Numbered from the stretch's first letter, positions 25,697-34,296 are shown. The stretch is DNA of 64,000 nt from JBDIVL01 sp039794405 (GCA_039794405.1 JBDIVL010000015.1:1-64000), one strand, 5' to 3'. The notes: generated from the letters alone by a model not told the origin. Numbers and translations are program-made.

Positions 25697-26215
25697 ATGA
25701 AAAAGTCATCAAGATTTAATAAGCACATTAGGGACCAAGTTTTTGATGAAAATGATCCGTATTTACCACCGAAGGGAAAAGGACTGCCGGATGTTTCTCT
25801 TTGCAAAGATTGTTCTGCTGTTTATCATCATAAGAAATGGTTTCTTGATGCCAAACTTTATAAAGAAAAAAAGGCATTGAAGAATATCCGTTGGGTAATC
25901 TGTCCTGCATGTAAAAAGACGAAAGAGAACGTACCAGGCGGTGTTGTGACACTAAAGGGTGATTTTTTAAAACAGCATAAACAAGAAATCATGAATCTTA
26001 TTCATAATGAGGATGAACGTTCAAAGAAATATAACCCTTTAAAAAGAATCATGAAAATCGATGATAAAGGCGACGAAGTTGAAATATTTACCACATTAGG
26101 TAAGCTGGCAATGCGTATCGGATCTATCTTGTTTCAGGCTTATGACGGAGAAGTGAAATACAAAAAACACGAGAACACAAAGTTTATTCGTGTAGAATGG
26201 AGGAGGAAAATTTGA
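25697..26215 (+). CDS. Zinc-ribbon protein (BCAM0308-like)
   Basis: A 172-residue protein with two Cys pairs, CKDC (36/39) and CPAC (69/72), forming a likely zinc ribbon like that of NMD3-type proteins. The N-terminus is basic and the C-terminal part holds a beta-rich segment (DEVEIFTTLGKLAMRIGSIL) reminiscent of an NMD3-like domain. Similar bacterial proteins are known by the tag BCAM0308 and appear beside stress genes. ATG 25697 is chosen because GGGAGGAGA is at the right distance. RNA or ribosome association is suggested only by the NMD3 resemblance. Confidence 0.7.
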   Translation: MKKSSRFNKHIRDQVFDENDPYLPPKGKGLPDVSLCKDCSAVYHHKKWFLDAKLYKEKKALKNIRWVICPACKKTKENVPGGVVTLKGDFLKQHKQEIMNLIHNEDERSKKYNPLKRIMKIDDKGDEVEIFTTLGKLAMRIGSILFQAYDGEVKYKKHENTKFIRVEWRRKI

Positions 26216-26326
26216 TTCGTCATGACAGTTCAACTTACCGCAAAAACGGAAAGAACCAGGGAAGAAACTTTTACTCTTAATCCTATAGAAGGGTTGGAAA
26301 CTACCATTTACTGAGGAGTCGATACC

Positions 26327-26785
26327 ATGATCAAAATAGAGAAGATCCTATTTCCCACTGATTTTTCCACCTATGCAAAACATGCCTTGAAATATGCCTT
26401 AGATTTTGCTGCCGAACGTCAGGCAAAACTCTACATTCTGCATGTTATTCCCAAATTAGATATTTTAGTAGGGGGGGTAACTTTTCCGGCATCTAAAATA
26501 TATGGAGGCATGGAAAAGGAGGCCGAAAAGAATATACATCATCTCGTACCCAAACGATTCTTAGAGAAGATAAAAGTTGAAAATATTATCGTACGGGGGA
26601 CACCGTTTATTGAGATTATCAAGGCCGCCAAGAAATATGATATCGATTTGATCGTCATTGCTACTCATGGCAGAACCGGGCTTGCCCATACATTCCTTGG
26701 AAGTACAGCGGAGAAGGTTGTAAGGAAGGCGCCGTGTCCGGTCTTATGCGTGAAACGTCCGGAACATGAGTTTGTGCTACCGTAG
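26327..26785 (+). CDS. Universal stress protein, single domain
   Basis: A 152-residue UspA protein. It opens IEKILFPTDFSTYAKHALKY and ends with the nucleotide-binding motif THGRTGLAHTFLGSTAEKVV and APCPVLCVK, so ATP binding is likely. It lies just before the SAM synthetase gene (22 bases between stop and chosen start) and may be co-transcribed with it. Confidence 0.92.
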   Translation: MIKIEKILFPTDFSTYAKHALKYALDFAAERQAKLYILHVIPKLDILVGGVTFPASKIYGGMEKEAEKNIHHLVPKRFLEKIKVENIIVRGTPFIEIIKAAKKYDIDLIVIATHGRTGLAHTFLGSTAEKVVRKAPCPVLCVKRPEHEFVLP

Positions 26786-26807
26786 AATCTTTTCCTGTCT
26801 TCCTGAT

Positions 26808-27989
26808 ATGGAAATAATCATTGAAAAAACGAAGGATGAACCTGTTCGGAAAGCTGCCGTTGAGATTGTAGAACGTAAGGGACTGGGGCACCCGGATACA
26901 TTATGTGATCGTGCGGCTGAAGAATTAAGCATTGCCTTCTCTCTGTACTATATAAAAAAATTCGGCAGGGTATTACACCATAATATCGATAAGTGTCTCC
27001 TTGTTGGAGGACATTCTGAGGTATGCTTTGGTGGTGGCAAGGTGGTAACTCCTATGCAATTAATTGCTGTGGGCAGGGCGGTAGAGGCCAGGGGGGGTGA
27101 AAAAATACCGTTAGGAGATATTGCAAGGGAAACGACCCATAGATGGATGAGTGAGCGGCTCAGGTTCCTGGAACCTAAGAAAAATGTTGCCGTTGAAACA
27201 AAGATGAGAACGGGAAGTGTGGATTTAAGGGCAACTTTTGCAAGCGCAGTTCCCTTAGCAAATGATACATCAATCGGGGTTGGCTTTTCGCCTTTGACTG
27301 AGACTGAATCTTTAGTATATCACACTGAACAGTTTTTAAATTCATTGCAAGTAAAACAAGATTACCCCATGGTTGGCGAAGATATCAAAGTCATGGGGAT
27401 AAGGACCTATAATCGGATAAATCTTACCATTGCAATTGCTTTTATCTCAAAGTTTATTCCTTCAAAAGATAAGTATTTCACAATCAAAAAGGATCTCCTT
27501 GAGTATATCCGTGCCTTTATTACAAGGCTGACAACCTTCGAGGTCTCTATTACAATAAATGCTGCGGATAGTTATGAAAAGGATATTTTTTACTTAACCG
27601 TGACAGGAACGAGTGCTGAATGCGGGGATGACGGTCAAGTGGGCAGAGGAAACAGGGTAAATGGTTTGATTACACCATACAGGCCGATGACGCTCGAGGC
27701 TTCAGCAGGGAAGAATCCTATTACCCATACCGGCAAGTTATATAATCTTGTTGCCCGTGAAATATCGGAGGAGATAGTGAAAGATTCTCATATTTCAGAA
27801 GCAGAATGCTATCTGGTAAGTCAGATAGGGATGCCCATTACAGAGCCCAGAATTGTACACGTAAAAGTCCATTCAAGCCTTGCGAAGAGGGTCGTGAAAG
27901 AGAGATGTAATAGCATTATAGAAAGGCATCTCAGTCAAATGCCTCAGTTATGGACGGGAATTTTAGAAAGAAGCTACTCATTGTTTTAG
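26808..27989 (+). CDS. S-adenosylmethionine synthetase, archaeal type
   Basis: A 393-residue methionine adenosyltransferase of the archaeal class, making SAM from methionine and ATP. It is not the classical bacterial MetK. Diagnostic stretches are VEIVERKGLGHPDTLCDRAA, SAECGDDGQVGRGNRVNGLI and PMTLEASAGKNPITHTGKLY, all conserved in archaeal enzymes. I start at ATG 26808 (MEIIIEKTKDEP); an ATG at 26766 would overlap the Usp gene by 20 bases and add 14 residues that do not look like the family. No SAM riboswitch is visible upstream. Archaeal-type MATs are known in some bacteria; whether this genome also has metK cannot be seen. Confidence 0.9.
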   Translation: MEIIIEKTKDEPVRKAAVEIVERKGLGHPDTLCDRAAEELSIAFSLYYIKKFGRVLHHNIDKCLLVGGHSEVCFGGGKVVTPMQLIAVGRAVEARGGEKIPLGDIARETTHRWMSERLRFLEPKKNVAVETKMRTGSVDLRATFASAVPLANDTSIGVGFSPLTETESLVYHTEQFLNSLQVKQDYPMVGEDIKVMGIRTYNRINLTIAIAFISKFIPSKDKYFTIKKDLLEYIRAFITRLTTFEVSITINAADSYEKDIFYLTVTGTSAECGDDGQVGRGNRVNGLITPYRPMTLEASAGKNPITHTGKLYNLVAREISEEIVKDSHISEAECYLVSQIGMPITEPRIVHVKVHSSLAKRVVKERCNSIIERHLSQMPQLWTGILERSYSLF

Positions 27990-28028
27990 CTGCTTAGCCC
28001 GATTGTATAAGAATTCCAACGCTCTTTT

Positions 28029-28120
28029 GTAGGGCCAAACCTTGTGTTCGCCCTTGTCCTGCACGATTCAAAACGTTTCTGTTTGTTTCCTATTTGGGCG
28101 AACACAAGGTTTATCCCTAC
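28029..28120. repeat. 92-bp inverted repeat (GTAGGGCCAAACCTTGTG)
   Basis: GTAGGGCCAAACCTTGTG followed by TTCGCCC (28029-28053) and its near-complement GGGCGAACACAAGG, then TTTATCCCTAC (28096-28120), form a 25-bp imperfect stem around a 42-base centre. It fills most of the gap before the RMD1/YagE gene and belongs to the GTAGGG/CCCTAC group of palindromes. Confidence 0.7.
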
Positions 28121-28191
28121 GTAGGTGAAGAACAAAAGCCAGATAAGGATAAGGCACCGCCTACCAAAAATTGAATTGAGAGGGCTTACTT

Positions 28192-29238
28192 ATGGATGCT
28201 GCCAACACCACGGTCAAGGGTACTCTGGTTTCCTTTCTTGTTGGGATTACGGAACTCAATCTTGAGACGGCTGAGATAATTGATATTAAAAAGGTTAAAA
28301 GTTCTCCATCTTATCCTGATGTGATCCCAAAGCAAATGGTGGTTAAGGTTGAAAAAAAAATTATTGAAGATAAGGCAGTTAATTTTATCGTAAAGTTCTT
28401 TTCACCGGGAATCGTTATTGTAGAAGCGTCTATCGATTTGGAGAATGTTTTAGATGTGCGTATCTTTGATATCAAGCGCTCCCTTTTTGTTGAATGCAGA
28501 ACCATTTTGAGGGAATACCACTGCGACCGTTACTTCGACGAAGAATACAGCATATATTGTATATCCGATTACAGCGGAGATCCGGAAGACGTTATTTCTG
28601 AAAATAAAGATAGTATTGCAGGGCTTCTGAAGACAGAACGGATACCCCTCGATGAAGAAGAGATTAATACAACCCTTAAGTTTAATATTAAGTATGCAAA
28701 GGACGATATGGCAATCGTCGATTGGGACGGAGCATTCTTATTTGATCCGCGCGGTGATTTTGCCAGTAATATTGAGCTTTTCGAGATTGCCAATCTTCAG
28801 CTATTGAAATTGAGGGTGCTTGAACATGAGTTAGAGGCGCGTTTGGAAAAGGCCGCGCGGCTTCTGCAGAAAACTACAAGGAAAAGAATACCATGGCTGA
28901 GCTCCAGGGAGATCAGGCATTCCTTACAGGAAATCATTCAGACACGCACTGAATCTATTTTAGAATTTGAGGCCACGGAGCGTAATATTAAGCTCTTTGG
29001 GGACTGGTATTCGGCGCGGCTGTTTGATCTGATGGCCAAAAAATTTCATTTGGAGGCATGGAAGACAAATATTAATAAGACACTTGATGCACTGGAAGAT
29101 GTCTATAGCATGCTTTCTGAAAATTTTTCGATATCCTTTTCCACTGCACTGGAATTTTTTGTTGCCTTTGCCTGGTTCATTTTGTTAATCGGATATTTTA
29201 CGTTATTTTTCTTAGAGGTGTTTTATAGAAATTATTAG
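28192..29238 (+). CDS. RMD1/YagE family protein (DUF155)
   Basis: A 348-residue protein of the family typified by yeast RMD1 and formerly DUF155. The core is visible in AIVDWDGAFLFDPRGDFASN followed by IELFEIANLQLLKLRVLEHE, with a helical stretch and a single C-terminal membrane helix (about 318-343), which is the usual family layout. The yeast homologues act in mitochondria, meiosis or translation organisation; the bacterial role is unknown. It lies upstream of the cupredoxin gene by 38 bases and may share its transcript. Confidence 0.82.
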   Translation: MDAANTTVKGTLVSFLVGITELNLETAEIIDIKKVKSSPSYPDVIPKQMVVKVEKKIIEDKAVNFIVKFFSPGIVIVEASIDLENVLDVRIFDIKRSLFVECRTILREYHCDRYFDEEYSIYCISDYSGDPEDVISENKDSIAGLLKTERIPLDEEEINTTLKFNIKYAKDDMAIVDWDGAFLFDPRGDFASNIELFEIANLQLLKLRVLEHELEARLEKAARLLQKTTRKRIPWLSSREIRHSLQEIIQTRTESILEFEATERNIKLFGDWYSARLFDLMAKKFHLEAWKTNINKTLDALEDVYSMLSENFSISFSTALEFFVAFAWFILLIGYFTLFFLEVFYRNY

Positions 29239-29276
29239 ATACTTCCTATGGAAATTTTTCTGGAGATTTTGTTCCT

Positions 29277-29912
29277 ATGGTTGCGAAAGAAAAGTGGTTT
29301 TATAAGGGAATGTTCATTCCATTACTTTTTACGATGTCTTCTGTACTATGGATCCATATATCTCACGCATTTGCCGGAGAGAGTAATTCAGGTGTAATTC
29401 ATGGCACTGTCGTAGCCAAGAAAGCGAAATATTTAAAAACTGCCGTTGCTTATATCGAAAATGTATCAGACACATTTGAGCCTCCAACAGAACATGCTGT
29501 TATGGATCAGAAGAACATGACCTTTATTCCCCCCATGCTTCCCATAGTAAGGGGAACCACGGTTGATTTTCTTAATAGTGACATGGTTCAACACAACGTC
29601 TATTCTCCGGATGTAGTTGCGGACCATATGAATCTGGGAACGTGGCTTAAGGGAGAGGTGAGATCGTTCACGTTTAATAAACTAGGCGTAGCCTCCATCC
29701 GGTGTAATGTACATGTCGATATGCTGGCCTATATCCTTGTTCTGCAAAATCCCTATTTTGCAAAGGTTGACAATGATGGGCGTTTTACCATCTCAAACGT
29801 ACCGCCAGGAATATATACCGTAAAGCTGTGGAGCGAAAAACTTAAGGCGGATGATCAGCAAGTTAAGGTTATAAAAGGCCCTCCGGCTAGAGTAGAGTTT
29901 GCACTAAGATAG
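29277..29912 (+). CDS. Exported cupredoxin-like protein
   Basis: A 211-residue periplasmic protein with a signal peptide (PLLFTMSSVLWIHISHAFAG). The central domain fits a type 1 copper fold: a His in NSDMVQHNVYSPD and the C-terminal loop Cys-x2-His-x2-Met in IRCNVHVDMLAYI supply the four usual ligands. Residues about 160-211 (VDNDGRFTISNVPPGIYTVK) form a carboxypeptidase-regulatory-like beta domain, a pairing seen in proteins labelled methylamine-utilisation-like or plastocyanin-like. It should be a small electron carrier or copper-binding protein. Confidence 0.82.
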   Translation: MVAKEKWFYKGMFIPLLFTMSSVLWIHISHAFAGESNSGVIHGTVVAKKAKYLKTAVAYIENVSDTFEPPTEHAVMDQKNMTFIPPMLPIVRGTTVDFLNSDMVQHNVYSPDVVADHMNLGTWLKGEVRSFTFNKLGVASIRCNVHVDMLAYILVLQNPYFAKVDNDGRFTISNVPPGIYTVKLWSEKLKADDQQVKVIKGPPARVEFALR

Positions 29913-29969
29913 TTTTACGGTTCCCGCCTAACTGCCGTGTTTCTACCGAACAACTATGAATCTGAAGGG

Positions 29970-29983
29970 TGTGACATGTCACA
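29970..29983. promoter_or_regulatory. Perfect palindrome TGTGACATGTCACA
   Basis: A perfect 14-bp dyad that overlaps a second one (TCACAAAAGTGTGA, 29979-29992), so three half-sites lie in register. Placement 60 bases after the cupredoxin stop and 640 bases before the next gene makes the controlled gene uncertain. Related sites are at 2046, 6068, 19390 and 62307. Confidence 0.45.
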
Positions 29984-30320
29984 AAAGTGTGATATTACAA
30001 AGGTGAGCCATGGCACAAAATAAGAGAGGTATGAACTACAGGAAAAGTTTGTGCAGTGAAGATTCTCCTGTTAATTAGCCTTTTTCCCCTGATAAAGATG
30101 AAAAATACACATAGCATTTCATAGCCACAACGGTAATTCGACTTATTTCACGATAATTCCCCACAAAAAATCATTTTGGCAAGCTGGTTGCATAATACAT
30201 TCGGCATGTCCCACAAGTAAATCCGTCATTTTTCTAGAAGTAGCATTCATTCCTGGTAGTTCGATGTAATCCGAGATGTTAGGTATCTGGATGTAAACAT
30301 TTGTATCTTTATTTTTCCAA

Positions 30321-30442
30321 GGTTGGTTCAACCTTGGAGACCGAACCATGCGTTTGAAATTGGTGTACAGGTTTTTGATTTGCGCCAGGCGTGGGAAAAT
30401 GTGCCAAACGTTTCGGTTCAACTGTGGATGATTGAACCAACC
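30321..30442. repeat. 122-bp MITE-like element, family A copy 2
   Basis: It begins GGTTGGTTCAACC and ends GATTGAACCAACC, with inner CCAAACGTTTCGGTTCAAC like copy 1. Length is within two bases of copies at 13909 and 33825. The left hairpin is degraded. Confidence 0.72.
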
Positions 30443-30619
30443 CTGAGTAATTTGCCCGGTTTAACCAGCAAGATGTAAGAAGAGGCGAGACAGGTAAAGT
30501 TTTGACAGGTTTTGCTGTGAATGTACTGCTTTTTGCCCTTTATTTTTGTAAATACATTTATTGGTGTTACTGTGACTGGGCTTTCGGTTAACTTCATGTA
30601 ATGTAAGAAGGAGAGGAAT

Positions 30620-31024
30620 ATGTTAAAGAAATTAGGTATTCGTTTTATTGGCGCATCGATTTTTAGTATCAGCGTTATAACTGGATTTACTGGTCTTGCT
30701 ATAGCACAACATTCACCAACTCATCCCATAGACAAACCAGGTGGAAAAGATGTAATAAAAGATGAAGAATTAGATAAAAAAAGAGAAGCAGAAAAGGAAG
30801 AATCGGTAGAGAAATACAGAAGAGAAGGGGGAAAGGGAGTGCACAAACATAATGAAGAAGGTGAAATGAAGGGTAAGCAGGAACACGGAATCTCAGGAAG
30901 AGGAGAAAGTGAAGGAGGCGCTGGGATAGCCGGAGGCGGAATAGTGGGAGGCAAAGAGACGGAAGGGGAAAGAAGAATAGAAGAGGCACAGAAGGAAAGG
31001 GCAAAAAAAGAAGAAGGAAAATAG
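30620..31024 (+). CDS. Secreted, highly charged low-complexity protein
   Basis: A 134-residue protein with a signal peptide (MLKKLGIRFIGASIFSISVI, cleavage near AQH at about residue 30). The mature part is almost entirely Glu, Lys, Gly and Arg and is probably unfolded. A Gly-rich segment (GGAGIAGGGIVGGKETEGER) resembles the linker of the next gene's product (GGSGANGGYIVGGTIREERG), so it may be a relative that lacks the folded domain. GGAGAGG precedes the ATG. Function unknown. Confidence 0.65.
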   Translation: MLKKLGIRFIGASIFSISVITGFTGLAIAQHSPTHPIDKPGGKDVIKDEELDKKREAEKEESVEKYRREGGKGVHKHNEEGEMKGKQEHGISGRGESEGGAGIAGGGIVGGKETEGERRIEEAQKERAKKEEGK

Positions 31025-31300
31025 AAGTCCAGAGGTTTAAGAATACTACTAAGGTAAAAAACAAACAATACCTTAGCATAAGTGCAGCCGCAGCAAAAAT
31101 GGAATAGTGGGGTAATGGTAATCTCTTATGGCTTGAGCTTTTCTGGTTTTTAGAGAGACCATAACTCCATTGACCCATTGCTTCCTAGAAGACCGCATAA
31201 AAATACTTCATAAAAAGTTTTTACACCGGAACGATCTATTGAATGTAATGTTAAATATTTAGTATTGTTTCATAATCTTAAACGTAAGGAGGAAAATATC

Positions 31301-32140
31301 ATGCAAAAAAGATTTGTTTTTACTCTCGCCCTAGTAAGCGGCCTGGTTTTCAGTATTGCGGACGATGGGTTTACCAGAGAAAGGTATGACAGGGGTCAGA
31401 GGACATATGAATATGATGATGAATATGAATATGACGACGAATACGATTATGATGATGAATACGATGAGTATGAAGAAAGAGATGAATCTGTCAAAATGCC
31501 AAGAACACATGCTCGAGGGCATACTCCACAAACACATGGATTAACTGGTGCTGAAGGTGCTGCGGGCAGAGGAGGAAGTGGAGCGAATGGGGGGTATATA
31601 GTTGGGGGAACTATAAGAGAAGAGAGGGGATTTAAAAGAATCGATAAATCAACTGTTAATGAAATTATATCAGATTGGAATGATACACCGAAGAATGTTG
31701 CCCAAAAAATGATAGACAAGTATGGTATGCCTGATGAAGTAACCCAGAACAGATTGATCTGGCATGACAATAGTCCATGGAGAAAGACAGAGGTAGTAAA
31801 TGAAGAGGTATCCCACAGTTTTCCTGAAGAGCATGAGGATGTGCTTATACAGACCGTTAACTATGACGTGCCGACCGATAAGGTTGACGACCTTATTAAA
31901 TACAATGAATGTATTATCGTTGAAAAGACAAGAGGAGAACTCGGATCACAATGCGGGAGTGAAGAAATGAACATCCTGGCACTGAACCTTGCAGACGATA
32001 TTGTCAAAGGGAAGAGTGATGCCAGAGGAGCGAGAAGCACCTTTGAGCAACAGGCTACCGACGTTATGGATGGAAAAAGGGCACCGCTTGCGAGAAGTTT
32101 GCGATTCAGGACAAATTCTGGTTCACAACGCGGAAGATAA
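31301..32140 (+). CDS. Secreted protein with acidic Tyr/Asp tract and one copy of an unrecognised domain
   Basis: A 279-residue exported protein. After the signal peptide (MQKRFVFTLALVSGLVFSIA) come an acidic tract made of DDEYEYDDEY-like repeats (about 36-62), a Gly-rich linker, and from residue 114 a folded domain of about 155 residues. The domain carries ISDWND, MIDKYGMPDEVTQNRLIWHD, FPEEHEDVLIQTV, a single Cys in SQCGSEEMN and LNLADDIVKGK. The same domain occurs twice in the next gene. I do not recognise it. The ATG at 31301 is preceded by AAGGAGG; the acidic tract could bind metal ions such as calcium, but that is a guess. Confidence 0.78.
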   Translation: MQKRFVFTLALVSGLVFSIADDGFTRERYDRGQRTYEYDDEYEYDDEYDYDDEYDEYEERDESVKMPRTHARGHTPQTHGLTGAEGAAGRGGSGANGGYIVGGTIREERGFKRIDKSTVNEIISDWNDTPKNVAQKMIDKYGMPDEVTQNRLIWHDNSPWRKTEVVNEEVSHSFPEEHEDVLIQTVNYDVPTDKVDDLIKYNECIIVEKTRGELGSQCGSEEMNILALNLADDIVKGKSDARGARSTFEQQATDVMDGKRAPLARSLRFRTNSGSQRGR

Positions 32141-32220
32141 GAAACATACAATGCCTTTGGTAGGCATATTGTGAGAAATTTAGTATTGCTTCATATTTTA
32201 AGTGTTAGGAGGAAAATAGC

Positions 32221-33588
32221 ATGCAAAAGGGATTTATTTTTACAATTGCGGTAATAAGCGGACTCATTTTTGGTATTGCAAATGATGGGTTTGCCAGAGA
32301 GAGGTATGATGGAGGGCAAAGTTCATATGAATATGATTATGACCTGTCCAGGGGCCAGAGGACATATGAATATGATAGAAGCCGAAGAGAAGATGAATAT
32401 AGAAAAATGACAAGAAACCAGGGCGGAGCAGGAAGAATCGATAAGTCAACTGTTGAGGGGGTTATATCGGACTGGAACGATAAACCTCAGGAAGTTGCCC
32501 GTAATTTAATGAAGAAGTATGGTATGCCTGACGAAGTAACCCGGCAGCGGCTTATCTGGCATGATAATGGCCCATGGAAAAGGACAGAGGTAGTAAATGA
32601 AGAGATAATCCACAGTTTTCCTGAAGAACATGAGGATATCCTTATACAGACCGTTAGTTATGAAGTGCCAGATGATAAGACTGATGACCTTGTTAAATAC
32701 AATGAATGTCTTACCGTAAAAAAAACAAAAGGAGAACTCACATCACAATGCGGGAGTGAGGAAATGAACATCCTGGCATTGAACCTTGCAGACGATGTTG
32801 TCAAAGGGAAGAGTGACGCCAGAGGGGCGAGAAGTACCTTTGAGCAACAGGCAACCGACGTTATGGAGGGAAAAAGGGCGCCACTTGCAAGGGATTTGCA
32901 ATTTAAAACAAATCCTGGATCACGTTCACAAAGCACATATTATCAGGATTCAGGAAAAAGATCTTATCAGTCCAGACAAAATTCAGAAAAGACTGCTATG
33001 ACAGGGAAAGGGATTGATAAATCAACTGTTGAGCGCGTTACATCAAGGTGGAACGATGCATCGAAAGAAGTTGCTCAAAAAATGATCGATAAGTATGGTA
33101 CGCCTGATGAGGTAACCCAAAATCGGCTTATTTGGCATAACAATGATCTATGGAAAAGGACAGAGATAATAAATGAAGAAATACCCCATCACTTCCCCAA
33201 AAAACATGATGACGTAGTTATACAGACTATTGATTATAATGTTCCTCCTAACAAGGCTGATGATCTTCTTAATTTTGATGGAAGCATTATCATAGATAGG
33301 ACAAAGGGAGAATTATCTTCACGGTGTGGTAAAGAAGAAATGAATATCTTAACACTGAATCTTGCAGATGACATTGTCAAAGGGAAACGCAGCGTTGAGG
33401 ATGCACGTAACGTTTATGCTGACCAGGTAAGGGCTACTATGAGAGGAGAAGATGCACCTCTTGTAAGAGATTTGAAATTTGATGCTGATGTAAGAGGAAC
33501 GGCTGACCCAGGTAAACCAATTATGGAAGAAGAGGAAGAGGAAGGATCATTCTTTGAAAAGGCTAAGGAGAAACTTGGTATTGACTAA
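32221..33588 (+). CDS. Secreted protein with two copies of the same unrecognised domain
   Basis: A 455-residue paralogue of the preceding gene. Signal peptide and the following ERYD segment are nearly the same (MQKGFIFTIAVISGLIFGIA, NDGFARERYD). Domain copies lie at about 73-228 and 265-420, joined by a Ser/Gln-rich linker; the C-terminus is acidic (EEEEEEGSFFEKAKEKLGID). The first copy is closer to the single domain of the upstream gene (EEHEDILIQTV, QCGSEEMNILALNLADD, ARSTFEQQATDVM) than to the second copy, which implies successive duplications. The ribosome site TTAGGAGGAAAAT and about 50 upstream bases also match those of the upstream gene. Function unknown. Confidence 0.8.
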   Translation: MQKGFIFTIAVISGLIFGIANDGFARERYDGGQSSYEYDYDLSRGQRTYEYDRSRREDEYRKMTRNQGGAGRIDKSTVEGVISDWNDKPQEVARNLMKKYGMPDEVTRQRLIWHDNGPWKRTEVVNEEIIHSFPEEHEDILIQTVSYEVPDDKTDDLVKYNECLTVKKTKGELTSQCGSEEMNILALNLADDVVKGKSDARGARSTFEQQATDVMEGKRAPLARDLQFKTNPGSRSQSTYYQDSGKRSYQSRQNSEKTAMTGKGIDKSTVERVTSRWNDASKEVAQKMIDKYGTPDEVTQNRLIWHNNDLWKRTEIINEEIPHHFPKKHDDVVIQTIDYNVPPNKADDLLNFDGSIIIDRTKGELSSRCGKEEMNILTLNLADDIVKGKRSVEDARNVYADQVRATMRGEDAPLVRDLKFDADVRGTADPGKPIMEEEEEEGSFFEKAKEKLGID

Positions 33589-33600
33589 ATAAATAAGATG

Positions 33601-33627
33601 TAGGGGCAGGTTTTAAACCTGCCCCTA
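33601..33627 (+). terminator. Hairpin TAGGGGCAGGTTT/AAACCTGCCCCTA
   Basis: A perfect 13-bp inverted repeat centred on one base, starting 13 bases after the stop of the two-domain gene and followed by TTATAGTGTTTTT. It could be an intrinsic terminator; the sequence also fits the GTAGGGGC/GCCCCTA palindromes scattered in this genome. Confidence 0.55.
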
Positions 33628-33824
33628 TTATAGTGTTTTTAAAATAAGTAATTTTCAGGTGCGAATGCAGAAAGCGCAAAGTTTCATTGTTTTTATCCTA
33701 TCTTCTTATGAAGCTGTTGATTTCTGCCATACCCTCAGATTCCTATAGTCTTTTATCATTCCTCTGTACCTTTGTGCCTCCTGTCCTCCGTACCAGAATA
33801 GTTACAAAACCTGAACGGTCCAGA

Positions 33825-33945
33825 GGTGGTTCAATCCTGTAGATTGAATTACACGTTTTGAATTAACAGGTAAGTTTTCAACCGGTATCAGGCACAGAAA
33901 AATGTGCCAAGTGTTTCTGTTCAATCGTGGGCAATAGAACTGACC
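33825..33945. repeat. 121-bp MITE-like element, family A copy 3 (degraded)
   Basis: It starts GGTGGTTCAATC and ends near GAACTGACC, with the inner GTGCCAAGTGTTTCTGTTCAA segment shared with copy 2 (GTGCCAAACGTTTCGGTTCAA). End hairpins are weakened by substitutions. Confidence 0.62.
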
Positions 33946-33977
33946 CTGAGAATACCTCTGAAAAAGCTACAAAAATG

Positions 33978-34122
33978 GTAATCAGTGTCTGAACGAAAAT
34001 GCATACTTTTGTCATTTCGACCGAAGGGATAAATCTATAATCCCGGTAACTTCAATACCGAAAAGATTTCCCGCTCTGCTCGAAATGACAACCTTGCATC
34101 TTTTCGTTCAGACACTGATTAC
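33978..34122. repeat. 145-bp element with 22-bp perfect terminal inverted repeats
   Basis: GTAATCAGTGTCTGAACGAA plus AA (33978-33999) is exactly complementary to 34101-34122. Inside, a second inverted pair, GTCATTTCGA (34011) and TCGAAATGAC (34080), encloses AGATTTCCCGC-type sequence of the TTTCGA repeat family. The whole unit can fold into one hairpin. It encodes nothing. No clear target duplication is visible. Confidence 0.8.
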
Positions 34123-34250
34123 TCAAACCTATCCCTCCCAGAAGGAGAATAAAATAGTCCCTCCCTTGGGGAGATTTAGGGGTGAGTTAAAAAGCCGGAC
34201 ATATTGCATATGTTGGTTTTACTCAAAGCAATTTTGAGTAACTACGATCT

Positions 34251-34296
34251 TACGAAATAAAAAGTCAATTCAGGAGAATTGCCTTCTTATTTCGTG
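34251..34296. promoter_or_regulatory. Long leader hairpin (21-bp stem, AGGA loop)
   Basis: TACGAAATAAAAAGTCAATT plus C (34251-34271) pairs with 34276-34296 leaving a four-base AGGA loop; two mismatches and one G-U in 21 pairs. It lies 66 bases before the first gene of the redox cluster. It may be an attenuator or processing site, or another palindromic repeat. Confidence 0.5.

Larger units (their letters stand above)
29913..30619. other. Gene-free region with palindrome and repeat
   Basis: A 707-base gap. It contains the TGTGACATGTCACA palindrome at 29970, a second inverted pair beside it (TCACAAAAGTGTGA), and the repeat element at 30321-30442. I see no gene; a frame on the minus strand across the repeat is not credible. 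Confidence 0.55.

Noticed and set aside
26222..26314. 30-codon frame between the zinc-ribbon and Usp genes
   Set aside because: Too short, no recognisable sequence; GGAGGAGG upstream lies 13 bases away and may be part of the previous gene's end.
26786..26807. SAM riboswitch before the SAM synthetase
   Set aside because: The space is only 22 bases and no riboswitch-like structure is visible in the preceding gene end.
30143..30421. Minus-strand frame of 92 codons
   Set aside because: It runs across the family A repeat, has no ribosome site and no recognisable composition.
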